Shown here: positions 14,639 through 23,502 of the stretch, piece after piece
Numbering within the stretch: the stretch's first letter is position 1
How the letters are laid out: the number at the start of each line of letters is the position of its first letter
Origin: Microvirga zambiensis WSM3693
GTDB lineage: Bacteria > Pseudomonadota > Alphaproteobacteria > Rhizobiales > Beijerinckiaceae
NCBI RefSeq assembly: GCF_016735695.1
Contig: NZ_JAERQD010000057.1
Location: forward strand, 1 to 33,022
Length of the DNA: 33,022 nucleotides
Direction of reading: 5' to 3'
The notes under the pieces: generated by a model
Database searches by the model: none
Told to the model about the DNA's origin: nothing
What the model saw: only the letters and a program-made list of their open reading frames with translations
Position numbers and translations under genes: made by a program

Positions 14639-16258
14639 GTGGCCGACAGCTATGATGTGGTGATCATCGGAGCGGGGCATAACGGCCTCGTCTGCGCCTG
14701 CTATCTCGCCGCCGCCGGCCTAAGGGTGAAGCTGGTCGAGCAGCGCTCGGTCGTCGGAGGGGCAGCGGTGACCGAGGAGTTTCGTCCGGGCTTCCGCAAC
14801 TCGGTCGCGTCCTACACCGTCAGCCTGCTCAACCCGAAGATCATCCGCGACCTCGATCTGCCCCGCCATGGCCTGCGGATTGTCGAGCGGCGCCTGGCGA
14901 ATTTCTTCCCGCTCCCGGACGGACAGTATCTCAAGACAGGCGAGGGTGTGACGCGCGCCGAGATCGCCCGCTTCAGTTCGCACGACGCCGAATGCTACGA
15001 GGCTTACGCGGCCGAGATCGAGGCAATCGCGGATGTGCTGCGCGACCTGACCCTGCAGCAGCCGCCCAATCTCATCGATGGAGGGTGGCGTGCCGCCCTG
15101 TCGGAAGGCTGGAGGGCGCTCAGCACCGGCAACCGCCTGCGCCGGCTGTCCATGACCCAGCGGCGGGCGCTGCTTGACCTCTTCACCAAATCGGCGGGCG
15201 TTTATCTTGATGGCTGGTTTGAGGCCGACTGCGTCAAGGCCGCCTTCGGTTTCGACGCCATCGTCGGCACTTTCGCCAGCCCGTACACGCCCAACACGGC
15301 CTATGTCCTGCTGCACCATGTCTTCGGCGAGGTGAACGGCAAGAAGGGCGCCTGGGGCCATGCCATCGGCGGCATGGGGGCGATCACCCAGGCCATGGCG
15401 AGTGCCGCGCGCGAGCGTGGGGTCGAGATCGAAGTCGATGCACCGGTCCGGGAGGTGATCGTCGAGAAGGGCAGGGCGGTGGGCATCGTGCTCAAGGATG
15501 GCCGCTCCGTTCGCGCTCGGGTCGTGGCCAGCAACGTTCATCCGAAGCTCTTGTTCGATCGGCTCGTGCCGGAAGGGGCGTTGCCACCGGACTTCCTCGC
15601 CCGCATGCGGCGCTGGAGGTCAGGCTCCGGCACCTTCCGCATGAACGTCGCTTTGTCCGAGCTGCCGAGCTTCACCGCGCTGCCCGGCCGCGAACCGGCC
15701 GATCACCACACTGCCGGCATCATCATCGCTCCGTCGCTCGCCTACATGGACCGCGCCTATGACGATGCCAAGCGCGGGGGTTGGAGCCGCGAGCCCATTG
15801 TCGAGATGCTGATCCCGTCTACTCTCGACGACACTCTGGCGCCGCAGGATCGGCACGTGGCGAGCCTGTTCTGCCAGCACGTGCAGCCGGCTCTTTCCGG
15901 CGGCCGCTCCTGGGACGATCACCGCGAGGAAGTGGCCGACCTGATGATTGCGACGGTGGATCGCTATGCTCCTGGCTTCCAGCAGAGCGTGCTGGGACGG
16001 CAGATCCTGAGCCCGCTCGATCTCGAGCGCACGTTCGGGCTCGTCAGTGGCGACATCTTCCACGGCGCTCTTTCGCTCGATCAGCTCTTCAGTGCCCGGC
16101 CGATGCTCGGCCATGCCGATTACCGGGCGCCACTGCCCGGCCTGTACATGTGCGGCTCGGGCACGCATCCGGGCGGTGGCGTCACCGGCGCACCGGGCCA
16201 CAATGCGGCGCAGGCCATCCTTGCCGATATCGGTCGGCGCCGATCCAGACGAGCCTGA
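14639..16258 (+). CDS. FAD-dependent oxidoreductase, phytoene-desaturase/PYROXD2-like
   Basis: 539 residues. The dinucleotide-binding motif is at the very start (VVIIGAGHNGLVCACYLAA), followed by the acidic end of strand two (KLVEQRSVVGGAA). The C-terminal FAD signature is GLYMCGSGTHPGGGVTGAPG, typical of the carotenoid desaturase-like amine oxidase superfamily. No carotenoid genes are near, so the PYROXD2-like group of unknown substrate is more likely than a true phytoene desaturase. The start is GTG, with GGGAGAG upstream. It stands alone on its strand. Confidence 0.9.
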   Translation: MADSYDVVIIGAGHNGLVCACYLAAAGLRVKLVEQRSVVGGAAVTEEFRPGFRNSVASYTVSLLNPKIIRDLDLPRHGLRIVERRLANFFPLPDGQYLKTGEGVTRAEIARFSSHDAECYEAYAAEIEAIADVLRDLTLQQPPNLIDGGWRAALSEGWRALSTGNRLRRLSMTQRRALLDLFTKSAGVYLDGWFEADCVKAAFGFDAIVGTFASPYTPNTAYVLLHHVFGEVNGKKGAWGHAIGGMGAITQAMASAARERGVEIEVDAPVREVIVEKGRAVGIVLKDGRSVRARVVASNVHPKLLFDRLVPEGALPPDFLARMRRWRSGSGTFRMNVALSELPSFTALPGREPADHHTAGIIIAPSLAYMDRAYDDAKRGGWSREPIVEMLIPSTLDDTLAPQDRHVASLFCQHVQPALSGGRSWDDHREEVADLMIATVDRYAPGFQQSVLGRQILSPLDLERTFGLVSGDIFHGALSLDQLFSARPMLGHADYRAPLPGLYMCGSGTHPGGGVTGAPGHNAAQAILADIGRRRSRRA

Positions 16259-16327
16259 TGCGAGAGTGTCCGGAGTTCGTTTCGACCGCCCGCTATCGTC
16301 ACGTGAGGCCGCCAAACCTGTGGGGGC

Positions 16328-16600
16328 CTACTTCTGGGCGTCGAAGAATTCAGCCACCGTGTCTACTTCCGGGTTGTCGCCCAAGCAGACGAAATCCAGG
16401 GAATCTTCCGGAACCTCCTCCAGGCTTTTGATCACCCGCGGCTTCTTCTCCCGATCAAAGTAGGGCAGCAGGCTTTCCTCATCTGCATCGCCATGACCCT
16501 GGTCCTTTAGAGCAAGGAGAAGGCTGTCGACATCCTCCGCCATGGCGAAGATCACCAAGGGCTCCCCATCGACAGTGACATTGAGGCGATACAGTTTCAT
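16328..16600 (-). CDS. Small acidic hypothetical protein
   Basis: 90 residues from ATG 16600, preceded by GAGGG at 9 bases; the frame extends to 16660 without a better site. It begins MKLYRLNVTVDGEPLVIFAM and is rich in Asp and Glu (DADEESLLPYF, SLEEVPEDSLDFV). The pattern looks like a compact alpha/beta protein. Family unknown. It is convergent with the oxidoreductase gene. Confidence 0.6.
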   Translation of the reverse strand: MKLYRLNVTVDGEPLVIFAMAEDVDSLLLALKDQGHGDADEESLLPYFDREKKPRVIKSLEEVPEDSLDFVCLGDNPEVDTVAEFFDAQK

Positions 16601-16969
16601 GGCTTGCAACCCTCGAGGTGCTGATTGCCCCGGTTGATCCTTGGGTGGCCTAACGCGCAATCCAGATCCACCAACCGGCCAGTCAGTCGCGTCCAGTGAG
16701 ACAGGGGCTTGCCCCGTGGGCCGCCCACAAAAGCTGAGTCATTCTATTCAGGGGTTGGATCTCCAACCTCCGTCCGGGACACCTTGCCGGTCAATCTGAC
16801 CATCTATGACAAGCGAATGAAGCAGCATCGGCCTCAAAGCTCGGCGTCAGAGAATTGGCGCACGACTGATCCACTTGGCGTTGACCGCGTTCCTCCAATG
16901 GAAAATCATCTATCGCTCCCACCCTGCGATGGTCCTCATCGGGGGCCGGGACCTCCTTGGATCAGGCCG
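16601..16969. other. Intergenic region with inverted repeat
   Basis: There is no confident gene, although the kinase frame is open from 16709. GGTTGGA-TC-TCCAACC at 16753-16768 is a perfect 7-base inverted repeat about 200 bases before the kinase start. GGGGC-TT-GCCCC lies at 16704-16715. Confidence 0.35.
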
Positions 16970-18031
16970 ATGAGTGACGAACTCCATAGCGGACATGCCT
17001 ATCAGCCCGAAATGACGGACCTGCGCGCCCTGTTCCAGCAGGCGCCCGGTCATATGGCCGTGCTGCGCGGGCGGGACCATGTCTACGCCCTGGTCAACGA
17101 CGCCTACCGGCGCATCGTCGGCGAGCGCGATTTGATCGGCAAGCCGGTGCGCGAGGCCCTGCCCGAGCTCGCGGGGCAGGGCTTCTTCGAGCTGCTCGAC
17201 CAGGTCTATGCCACCGGCAAGCCCTTCGTCGGCCACCGGATGCCGGCGAAGGTCCAGCGGCAGGTGGACGGGCCCGCCGAGGAGATCTTCGTTGACTTCG
17301 TCTACCAGCCGATCATCGGGGCCGACGGGCACGTCTCCGGGATCTTCGTCGAAGGCAGCGATGTCACCGCCCGGGTTCGGGCGGCCGAGTACCAGCAACT
17401 GCTGCTCAACGAGCTCAACCATCGGGTCAAGAACACGCTCGCCACGGTGCAGTCGATCGTCTCGCAGACGCTGCGCAACGCACCCACACCCCCGGAAGCC
17501 CGCGCCATGATCGAGCAGCGGATGATCGCGCTGTCCCGCGCGCACGACGTGCTCACCCGCGAGAAATGGGAGGGGGCGGACCTGCGCGCGATCGTCGACC
17601 AGGCGCTGGCGCCGTTCCGCGAGCCGGGGCATGAGCGTTTTCATGTGCGCGGGCCAGGGTTGCGGCTGTCGCCGCGCACGGCACTCGACCTGGCGATGGC
17701 CCTGCATGAGCTGGGCACCAATGCCCTCAAGTACGGCGCCTTGTCGGCTCCCGCTGGCGCGGTGGATCTCACCTGGCTCTTGGACAGCCACATCACGCCG
17801 CCGCATCTCAAGCTGCGCTGGAAGGAACGGGATGGCCCGCCGGTCGCGCCGCCCGTCCGCCGCGGCTTTGGCACAAGGCTGATCGAGCGCAGCCTGGCCC
17901 AGGATCTCGGCGGTGCGGCCAGGATCGAGTTCGACCCGGCCGGCGTCATCTGCACCGTCGACACGCCGCTCACTGACCCAGGGGAGATTGCGCCTCCACG
18001 TCAGCGCGAAGCCGCGGCATCACCTGCCTGA
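16970..18031 (+). CDS. PAS domain HWE-family sensor histidine kinase
   Basis: 353 residues from ATG 16970; the frame is open to 16709 but the extra N-terminus looks non-coding. A PAS domain covers about residues 15-140 (LRALFQQAPGHMAVLRGRD to the PAC-like VSGIFVEGSDVTAR). The H box is LNHRVKNTLATVQSIVSQTL. The N box is HELGTNALKYGAL. The G region has RWKERDGPPV, whose W-x-E gives the HWE family its name, and RRGFGTRLIERSLAQ. There is no transmembrane segment, so it is a cytoplasmic sensor. No response regulator is adjacent. HWE kinases often feed the PhyR/EcfG stress pathway or act as blue-light or redox sensors; the PAS here lacks the flavin-binding NCRFLQ signature. Confidence 0.9.
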   Translation: MSDELHSGHAYQPEMTDLRALFQQAPGHMAVLRGRDHVYALVNDAYRRIVGERDLIGKPVREALPELAGQGFFELLDQVYATGKPFVGHRMPAKVQRQVDGPAEEIFVDFVYQPIIGADGHVSGIFVEGSDVTARVRAAEYQQLLLNELNHRVKNTLATVQSIVSQTLRNAPTPPEARAMIEQRMIALSRAHDVLTREKWEGADLRAIVDQALAPFREPGHERFHVRGPGLRLSPRTALDLAMALHELGTNALKYGALSAPAGAVDLTWLLDSHITPPHLKLRWKERDGPPVAPPVRRGFGTRLIERSLAQDLGGAARIEFDPAGVICTVDTPLTDPGEIAPPRQREAAASPA

Positions 18032-18090
18032 CAGAACACATGGATGGACAGTGCCGCCCGGTCGCTCGGATTGCAGGCTCGAGCCGCTCA

Positions 18091-18828
18091 TCACGTCCGC
18101 TCAGGAGGACGGCGCAGGATCTGCTCGAAGCGCTGGCGCATGACCGCGTAGCAGCCGCAGACCGCCTGTTCGAGGCCGGGGCGATCCGTAACCGTGATGA
18201 CGCCGCGCCCCTGTTGAATCAGGCCCGCATTCTGCAAGGAGCCGGTGACCAGGCTGACAGTGGAGCGCTGCACGCCGAGCATCCGGGACAGGTGGTCATG
18301 CGTCAGGGGCAGAGTCTCACGGCCGACGCGGTCGTGCAGGGTGAGCAGCCAGCGGCAGCAGCGCGCCTCGACACTGTGCACGGTGTTGCAAGCCATGGAC
18401 TGCAACGCTTGCGCTATCAGCGCCTCGATGAACCGGAGGCAGATTTCCCGGACCGCCGGTCGGTCCCTCAGCACGCGCCGCAGAGTCTCGGTGTCGACAC
18501 GGGAGGCAGTGCCGCTGATCTGGACCACGTAGCGTCCGAGCGACCGGCAGGTCGCCAAGGCGCTGGTCAGACCGAGCAGGGCCTCGCGCCCGAACACTGC
18601 CACCTCGACGGTCTTGCCGTCGGTCAGTACAGTGATGAGTGAGATCACCGCGTCGTGCGGGAAATAGGCGTAGGGCATGTCATCGCCGGTTTCGTAAAGG
18701 ATCATGCTCTTCGACAGCTTGACCGTCTCAAGATGCGGCTCAAGCGCAATGAACTCGTCAGGCGGGAGCATTGCCAGAAGCTGGTTGAAGTGATGCTCTG
18801 AGCGCCTCGAAGACTTGGCCATGGCCAA
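18091..18828 (-). CDS. Crp/Fnr-family transcriptional regulator
   Basis: 245 residues. The N-terminal cyclic-nucleotide-binding-like beta roll is readable (LSKSMILYETGDDMPYAYFP, VAVFGREALLGL), and the C-terminal winged helix has the recognition segment LTHDHLSRMLGVQRSTVSLV. It has no FNR-type N-terminal cysteine cluster and lacks the cAMP-contact Arg-Ser signature in an obvious form, so the signal is unknown. It belongs to the short-lived group abundant in Methylobacteriaceae. It is convergent with the HWE kinase, 59 bases apart. A truncated paralogue lies at 21664-22008. Confidence 0.9.
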   Translation of the reverse strand: MAMAKSSRRSEHHFNQLLAMLPPDEFIALEPHLETVKLSKSMILYETGDDMPYAYFPHDAVISLITVLTDGKTVEVAVFGREALLGLTSALATCRSLGRYVVQISGTASRVDTETLRRVLRDRPAVREICLRFIEALIAQALQSMACNTVHSVEARCCRWLLTLHDRVGRETLPLTHDHLSRMLGVQRSTVSLVTGSLQNAGLIQQGRGVITVTDRPGLEQAVCGCYAVMRQRFEQILRRPPERT

Positions 18829-19163
18829 TGCCTTTGGTTCTCAAGGGAAGAGCCCGACCAGGGATGACAAATGGATCAGCAAAGGCGGATTGGCATCCGA
18901 CTTCGCGGCAGAATATCAGCGGTGCCGTTTTGGGACCATCGCCTCGGGAAGACGCTTGGCAGCGCTGGGAGCAACAACGCCCTAGCCGTTAGCCGTATGA
19001 CTGGTGCGACAGGCTCTGATCACACTGCAGTTCGAATGGATGAGCATGCGCATTGCTCACGCTGCTGCCGCCGCCATGCGTCGCCTGACTTCTCCCACCT
19101 TCTTGCAGGTGCCCGCCGAAGTCGAGGCCCGTCGCCCGTCGGGATTGGCCCTCAAGGAGCGAT

Positions 19164-19344
19164 CGTCCTCTCGAGCATTTGTCTTATCAGCGACAACGGC
19201 AACGTCGTTCTTACCTTCTTCACCGAGCAATAGGAGTGGTGGGTTCCGCCGACCTCCCTGGCCGTCTACCGGATGGCCCAGGCCTGCGACGTCGCCGTTC
19301 ATGGACTACCAATCCTACTGGCAGATGCGATAGCGGTCGCTTGA
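19164..19344 (+). pseudogene. Possible small protein interrupted by TAG
   Basis: A plus frame reads ICLISDNGNVVLTFFTEQ, then TAG at 19231-19233, then in the same frame EWWVPPTSLAVYRMAQ and CDVAVHGLPILLADAIA, stopping at 19344. Both halves look like protein. AAGGAG near 19156 could be its ribosome-binding site, but the start codon is not clear. It overlaps the end of the extensin-like gene by 30 bases. The rest of 18829-19163 holds nothing I recognise. Confidence 0.25.
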
Positions 19345-20055
19345 CCCATGCTGCTCAAGGTCGACATGAAGATGATCGTGATGCGCCTCGTCCGAGCCAG
19401 GACCGAGGATCGTCGTGAACCAGCCGCAGGCCGCGGTCCGGAGGGCCGCGAGCGCCGGATCCAGTGCGGTGTCGGATTCAGGCTTGATCCGCAGGGTCGT
19501 TCCATTGGCAAGCTCGAAACCCGCGATATCGATCGCCAGCCCTTGCGCATGGGCCGAGAGCTTGCCCGTCGTCGCTCGGTTCCGGTTGCGGCACTCGAAG
19601 CCTGGGCCAGTGCGGACGGCCCTCAATTCTGTCCCCTTGATGCCGGCGACGAGCGGAGCGACGAGATCGCCGATCCAGTGCCCGAACGGCCCGGCAAAGC
19701 GGCAGGCCAGGATAGGCTGATCGGTCAGCCGAACGGTCGACTCGTGCCGGGTCGGTACTGGCACGGCCCTGAGGCGCACCGGCGTCTCAATCCGGCAGAG
19801 CTCATTCGAGACCCGAGGTTGCTCAGCGGGTTCGACCTCAAATCCGGCAGCCTGCAGTCCGGCCAAGCAATTGTCGGCTTCCGGGGCGGCCTCAGGCTCC
19901 CTCGGTGCCACCTCAGCCTGAGGCCGTGACACAGAGGGTGTCGTGGGGGAGGTGGGTTCGGTGGGCCGCGGGGGCGGCAGAGGTGGAATGGGCTGCGCCA
20001 TGGTGGCTTGGGCGATCATCACAGGAACGACGGCCACGACGGCTCTGTACAGCAT
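19315..20055 (-). CDS. Extensin-like exported protein
   Basis: 246 residues from ATG 20055, preceded by GGAGGAACTG. A signal peptide (MLYRAVVAVVPVMIAQATMA) is followed by a Pro-rich linker (PIPPLPPPRPTEP) and an extensin-like C-terminal domain. That domain keeps the zinc-peptidase-like motifs SAHAQGLAIDIAGFEL and AHHDHLHVDL, the H-x(6)-D and H-x-H pattern of the M15-type fold. Such proteins probably act on peptidoglycan in the periplasm. Cysteines in NCLAGL, ELCRIE, LACRFA, ECRNRN and ACGWF fit disulfide formation. It is divergent from the EcsC gene. Confidence 0.88.
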   Translation of the reverse strand: MLYRAVVAVVPVMIAQATMAQPIPPLPPPRPTEPTSPTTPSVSRPQAEVAPREPEAAPEADNCLAGLQAAGFEVEPAEQPRVSNELCRIETPVRLRAVPVPTRHESTVRLTDQPILACRFAGPFGHWIGDLVAPLVAGIKGTELRAVRTGPGFECRNRNRATTGKLSAHAQGLAIDIAGFELANGTTLRIKPESDTALDPALAALRTAACGWFTTILGPGSDEAHHDHLHVDLEQHGSSDRYRICQ

Positions 20056-20145
20056 CAGTTCCTCCGGTCCCCGGCAGTCCAACGGCCCACCGAGCTGAAG
20101 GGTTGCAGGCTATCCAATTCGGTTCGGGATCCCCAACTAGGTCGT

Positions 20146-21006
20146 ATGAGTCAGGAACTTCGCCGACAGGAGCCGCTCCCGGCGACCACAGGCCACGCGG
20201 CAATGCCAGAGATTGCCCTCTCCGATGAGGATCGCGAGGCGCTGCGGCAGGCCGTGCTGGCGCTCGAGGAACCGAGTTACGCTGCTCGCCTGTCGGCCTT
20301 GGCGGGGCGGCCGATCGAGCTGCTTGGCCAAGCGCTTCCTGTGCCGGTCTCCGACCTGATCTCGAAGGCGACGCACGCGGCGCTCACCCAAGCTCTGCGC
20401 TACGCGCTGAAGACAATCCCGAAGGAGGGCAGGGATCCCGAAACCCGCGCCCATAAGGCGCTTGCGGCCCTGTCCGGCGCCATGGGTGGGGCGCTGGGCG
20501 TCTCGGCGGTTTTGGCGGAGCTTCCAATTTCGACGACGATCATGCTGCGGTCCATCGCCCGGATCGCCCAGAGTGAGGGCGAGGACCTCAAGGATCCCGA
20601 GACGGCGCTGGCCTGCGTCCAGGTCTTCGCCCTGGGCGGGCATTCCGGATCGAACAATCTGCACGAGGCGGGCTACTTCGCCGTGCGGGCCGCGATGGCG
20701 AAGTCCGTCACCCGTGCCCTGCAGCAAATGGCTGGGCGCGGGGTCGTCGACGAGAGCGCCTCGGCCCTCGTGCGCCTGTTGGCCCAGATCGGATCCCGGT
20801 TCGGATTGGTTGTTTCCCAGAAAGTTGCCGCGCAAGCTGTGCCGATCCTCGGAGCGATCGGCGGCGCAGCCGTCAATGCCGCCTTCGTGGATCATTTTCA
20901 GAGGCTTGCCCGCGGGCATTTCACGGTGCGCCGGCTCGAGCGGATCTACGGCAAGGGAACCGTCCGGCAGGCCTACGACCGGATTCGAGCAAGCACGCAC
21001 ATCTGA
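20146..21006 (+). CDS. EcsC-family protein
   Basis: 286 residues from ATG 20146; the longer open frame starting at 20008 overlaps the divergent extensin gene and is not used. The EcsC domain runs through most of the protein: a glycine-rich hydrophobic segment (ALSGAMGGALGVSAVLAELP), IARIAQSEGEDLKDPE, VQVFALGGHSG, and a second Gly/Ala-rich segment (VPILGAIGGAAVNAAFVDHF). The family is named for a Bacillus ABC-transporter operon protein; its function is unknown, and membrane association is likely. The 90-base gap to the extensin gene must hold both promoters. Confidence 0.88.
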   Translation: MSQELRRQEPLPATTGHAAMPEIALSDEDREALRQAVLALEEPSYAARLSALAGRPIELLGQALPVPVSDLISKATHAALTQALRYALKTIPKEGRDPETRAHKALAALSGAMGGALGVSAVLAELPISTTIMLRSIARIAQSEGEDLKDPETALACVQVFALGGHSGSNNLHEAGYFAVRAAMAKSVTRALQQMAGRGVVDESASALVRLLAQIGSRFGLVVSQKVAAQAVPILGAIGGAAVNAAFVDHFQRLARGHFTVRRLERIYGKGTVRQAYDRIRASTHI

Positions 21007-21035
21007 GGACCGGAACAGGCGACGGACACCAGCAG

Positions 21036-21416
21036 TCACGCCCTTGTCAGCACCATGCAATCCAGCACCGCCCCATAGCGGCAGGCCGTGGCTACCAGCA
21101 CAAAGGTATGCCAGAACGCGTTCTGAATGCGCAGGCCATCCCGTACGTGGAAGACCAAGCCCACTGTGGAACGGAGGGCTCCAGCAGCCAGGCGAGTAAG
21201 GGTCGAGCCGGGCAGGACGCCTAACACGGCCTCGTATGTGATGATGCCACTCCAGCCGAGGAGCAGGTGGAGCAGGATCGCGAGCCGATCAAACCGGCCC
21301 GGCAGGCACAGCTTCAGGACTACCCCGATCACGGAGCCCATCCAGATACCAACCAACAGGGCCCGGGCAAGCGACGCCATTGCGGCATCCCCCATATCTG
21401 GAGCATCATGGCACAC
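21036..21416 (-). pseudogene. Hemolysin III/PAQR-family protein, N-terminally truncated
   Basis: About 125 residues, against roughly 200-220 for the family. From about 21380 it matches the second half of a HlyIII protein: LCLPGRFDRLAILLHLLLGW, VGLVFHVRDGLRIQNAFWH and VLVATACRYGAVLD. The first four transmembrane helices, with the early conserved Glu and His, are missing. In addition the last conserved His of the metal site (usually C-H-Y) is replaced by Arg in ACRYG. Both changes argue for loss of function. The frame is otherwise clean, so a short product could still be made. Confidence 0.65.
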
Positions 21417-21663
21417 GAAAAGGTCAGGGCCGTCGCGATCTTGCGGCCTGCCGCCTGCACGGCGGCAGGAGAGTGCAGGTCAAGCCTCCAGCGGGCCTCG
21501 ATGCGACCCGAGCTTAACCTGAATCATGTCAGGTGGCGAAGACTGCAGCGCGGATGGCCGCAGCTGGAGTGCAGATCCGATCCGGTGCTGGTAAACACTG
21601 GCCGTGGAGGTGAGCCTCTCGCGGGCCGAAGCTTGGAGATGGCGATCAACATGAAGGCCGATG

Positions 21664-22008
21664 CTACCGCGCCGCGGGAGCGGGCCGCAGCAGGCGCCGG
21701 TAGAGGTCCATGACCCGGCCGTAGCACTCGCAGGCGGTTTCCTCCAGGCCCTCCCAGTCTGTCACGGTGATGCTTCCACGGTTCTGCCGGATCAGCCCAG
21801 CGGTCTGGAGCGTTCGGATCACCACGCTCACCGTCGAACGTTGTACGCCCAGCATCTCGGCCAGGAACTCGTGAGTGAGCGGCAGCGTGTCCTGTTGCAA
21901 CTGGTGGCGCAGCATGAGGAGCCAACGGCAGCAGCGCGCCTCGACAGGATGTACGGCATTGCAGGTGAGAAGTTGGAACGTGTGCGCGAGCAGGACCTCG
22001 GTATTACC
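21664..22008 (-). pseudogene. Crp/Fnr-family regulator remnant (DNA-binding half)
   Basis: The frame opens at 22008 after a stop and reads TEVLLAHTFQLLTCNAVHP, then VEARCCRWLL and LTHEFLAEMLGVQRSTVS, ending AGLIRQNRGSITVTD. It is a close paralogue of the intact regulator at 18091-18828 (shared VEARCCRWLL and MLGVQRSTVS). The whole sensor domain is missing, and the first methionine (21915) is inside the linker helix. A short 83-residue DNA-binding protein could in theory be made. Confidence 0.75.
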
Positions 22009-22296
22009 TCAAACCTGACGGGTCCCTTCAAGGGCGAGCCTGGCAGCGGCCATTGGTAAGGCAGGCGTCGACTAAGGCGTCGAGCGCACGGGCGGGGGCG
22101 ATGTTGCGGGAGTTGCGGTGAACCATCCCAGTCACGATTGGCACGGTCCGCAAGGAACCCGAAAGTGCTCAAGCAGGGAACACCGAACGTACCCAATCGT
22201 CAGGGAATTTCGCTGTTTGACCTCTTGCAGACGCTCCACTGCAGAGGCGCATGCTGGCATGCTGAGGGATGCCGGTCGCGTTCCATTCCATAAAAA
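22009..22296. other. No confident gene
   Basis: The minus strand has a readable stretch RTVPIVTGMVHRNSRNIAPA followed by RALDALVDACL near 22050-22150 that faintly recalls the end of a LysR regulator, but it is too short to assign. Confidence 0.3.
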
Positions 22297-22848
22297 TTAA
22301 GTACGAGCATTGGCACGTTCAGGTCCCGCAAGAAGATGCTCCTCAAGGGTCGCAACCGGTGGGAAGGACACACAGTCTGCGACGTCAAAGAGCACGTCGA
22401 ATGGCTCAAGGGGTCGGACCGTGAAGGCGATGGCCTCAGTCCGATGTTCTTTCTTGATCTTGGTTCCAAGGGTGCAGTGAGGAATCCAAGCGCCTGGCCG
22501 GTAATGCGGATGGCACTTTGCCGGGTCAACGCAGGCGTGAACAGCGGCATACGCCTGGGCCAATGCCAGAGAAGGACAAGGCTCCGCCCAGAGTACCAAC
22601 GGATCGCCGTCAAAGAAGCACAGGCGCGTGAAGGTGAGGCGCAAGGCCGGGACTTCCATAGCGGCCCTCCGGAGAGCCACCTTCAGTAGATCAGGATCGA
22701 TATCCGGATAGATGGCCAGAGTGACATGCGGCGGGTAGTTGAGAGCCGCCATCGACGGCGCTGCCTCGTAGAGCGACGCCTGATCCCATAAAGCTCTGAT
22801 AGGATCGGCGGTGCGGTTCACTGCTTTGAGACTGATCGCCCAGGTCAT
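22297..22848 (-). CDS. 2'-5' RNA ligase-like 2H phosphoesterase
   Basis: 183 residues. The two HxT catalytic motifs of the 2H superfamily are present: H41-V-T43 (PPHVTLAIYP) and H124-C-T126 (IPHCTLGTK), 83 residues apart, which is normal for the fold. These enzymes act on 2',3'-cyclic or 2',5'-linked RNA ends or related cyclic phosphodiesters; the substrate is not predictable. A GGAG lies 5 bases before the ATG. It is flanked on both sides by decayed sequence but shows no lesion itself. Confidence 0.87.
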   Translation of the reverse strand: MTWAISLKAVNRTADPIRALWDQASLYEAAPSMAALNYPPHVTLAIYPDIDPDLLKVALRRAAMEVPALRLTFTRLCFFDGDPLVLWAEPCPSLALAQAYAAVHACVDPAKCHPHYRPGAWIPHCTLGTKIKKEHRTEAIAFTVRPLEPFDVLFDVADCVSFPPVATLEEHLLAGPERANART

Positions 22849-23181
22849 GACGCTCCATCGATGGGCTTATCGGAAAGTCGCGGACACTCTTCTCGCGTGG
22901 GCGCGAGGTTGCCAGGCAGAGCCTATACCATTCTGCGAGGAACAGACACGAGGCGTTCTGATGCGTCGTCCCGGACCACTGATACGCACACGAGTTCAGC
23001 GTGCCTGTCGAGGGTGCCTTCAACACCATGGTGCCCACGGTGGACGGGGCTCTCGACGGCTTAATTGGGGGCTGGAACCGGCAAAAGCGGTCCACAGCCG
23101 TTTAGGTCATGTCGTTGGAACACAAACCTAGTCCCGTTGGACGCATGCATTTAGCACCCAACATGGCCCCATGCGCCGGCG
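22849..23181. other. No confident gene; short protein-like stretch
   Basis: A plus frame 23001-23105 reads VPVEGAFNTMVPTVDGALDG then LIGGWNRQKRSTAV and looks like a protein end, but there is no ribosome-binding site and a stop lies shortly upstream. It may be a remnant. Confidence 0.3.
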
Positions 23182-23502
23182 TCAATCCGTAAGGTGGATG
23201 GTCCTGTCCTTGCATATATCCAAGTCCGGAAGGTCGGCCGTTGAATCGTCCTCGAAAGTTGCGGCGACTGCTACGGTACAGCCAGACACCTTCGGCAGCT
23301 TCAAAGTGGCTTTTGTATTGGGTGCGAGCGGCTTCGCCAGGCTGGCCGACTGCCCCTCTACGCCAACAGACACCCTCGTGGCCGGCACGCCCCGGGAGTT
23401 GGTAATGAGAACCGTCGAGGCAGGTTTCGGCTTTGATGGCGCTGCAATAGCAGCGGTGCCAGCGAGCAGGAGGCTGGTAGTTGTAAGGATGCGAACGATC
23501 AT
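23182..23502 (-). CDS. Small exported hypothetical protein
   Basis: 106 residues. A clear signal peptide (MIVRILTTTSLLLAGTAAIA, cleavage after AIA or AAP) is followed by a beta-rich, Thr/Val/Ala-rich domain with two cysteines (SGCTVAVAATF and LDICKDRTIHL) likely to form a disulfide. It resembles short periplasmic proteins of unknown function in Methylobacteriaceae. GAGAGGA lies 7 bases before the ATG, which supports the start. It stands alone. Confidence 0.72.
   Translation of the reverse strand: MIVRILTTTSLLLAGTAAIAAPSKPKPASTVLITNSRGVPATRVSVGVEGQSASLAKPLAPNTKATLKLPKVSGCTVAVAATFEDDSTADLPDLDICKDRTIHLTD

Noticed and set aside
16910..17806. 298-codon minus-strand frame over the HWE kinase
   Set aside because: Antisense to conserved kinase boxes; no domain of its own.
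20137..21060. 307-codon minus-strand frame over the EcsC gene
   Set aside because: Antisense shadow; the plus strand has the EcsC domain.
22166..22188. Second EcfG-like promoter GGAAC-N16-CGTC
   Set aside because: The -10 element has a mismatch and no plus-strand gene follows.
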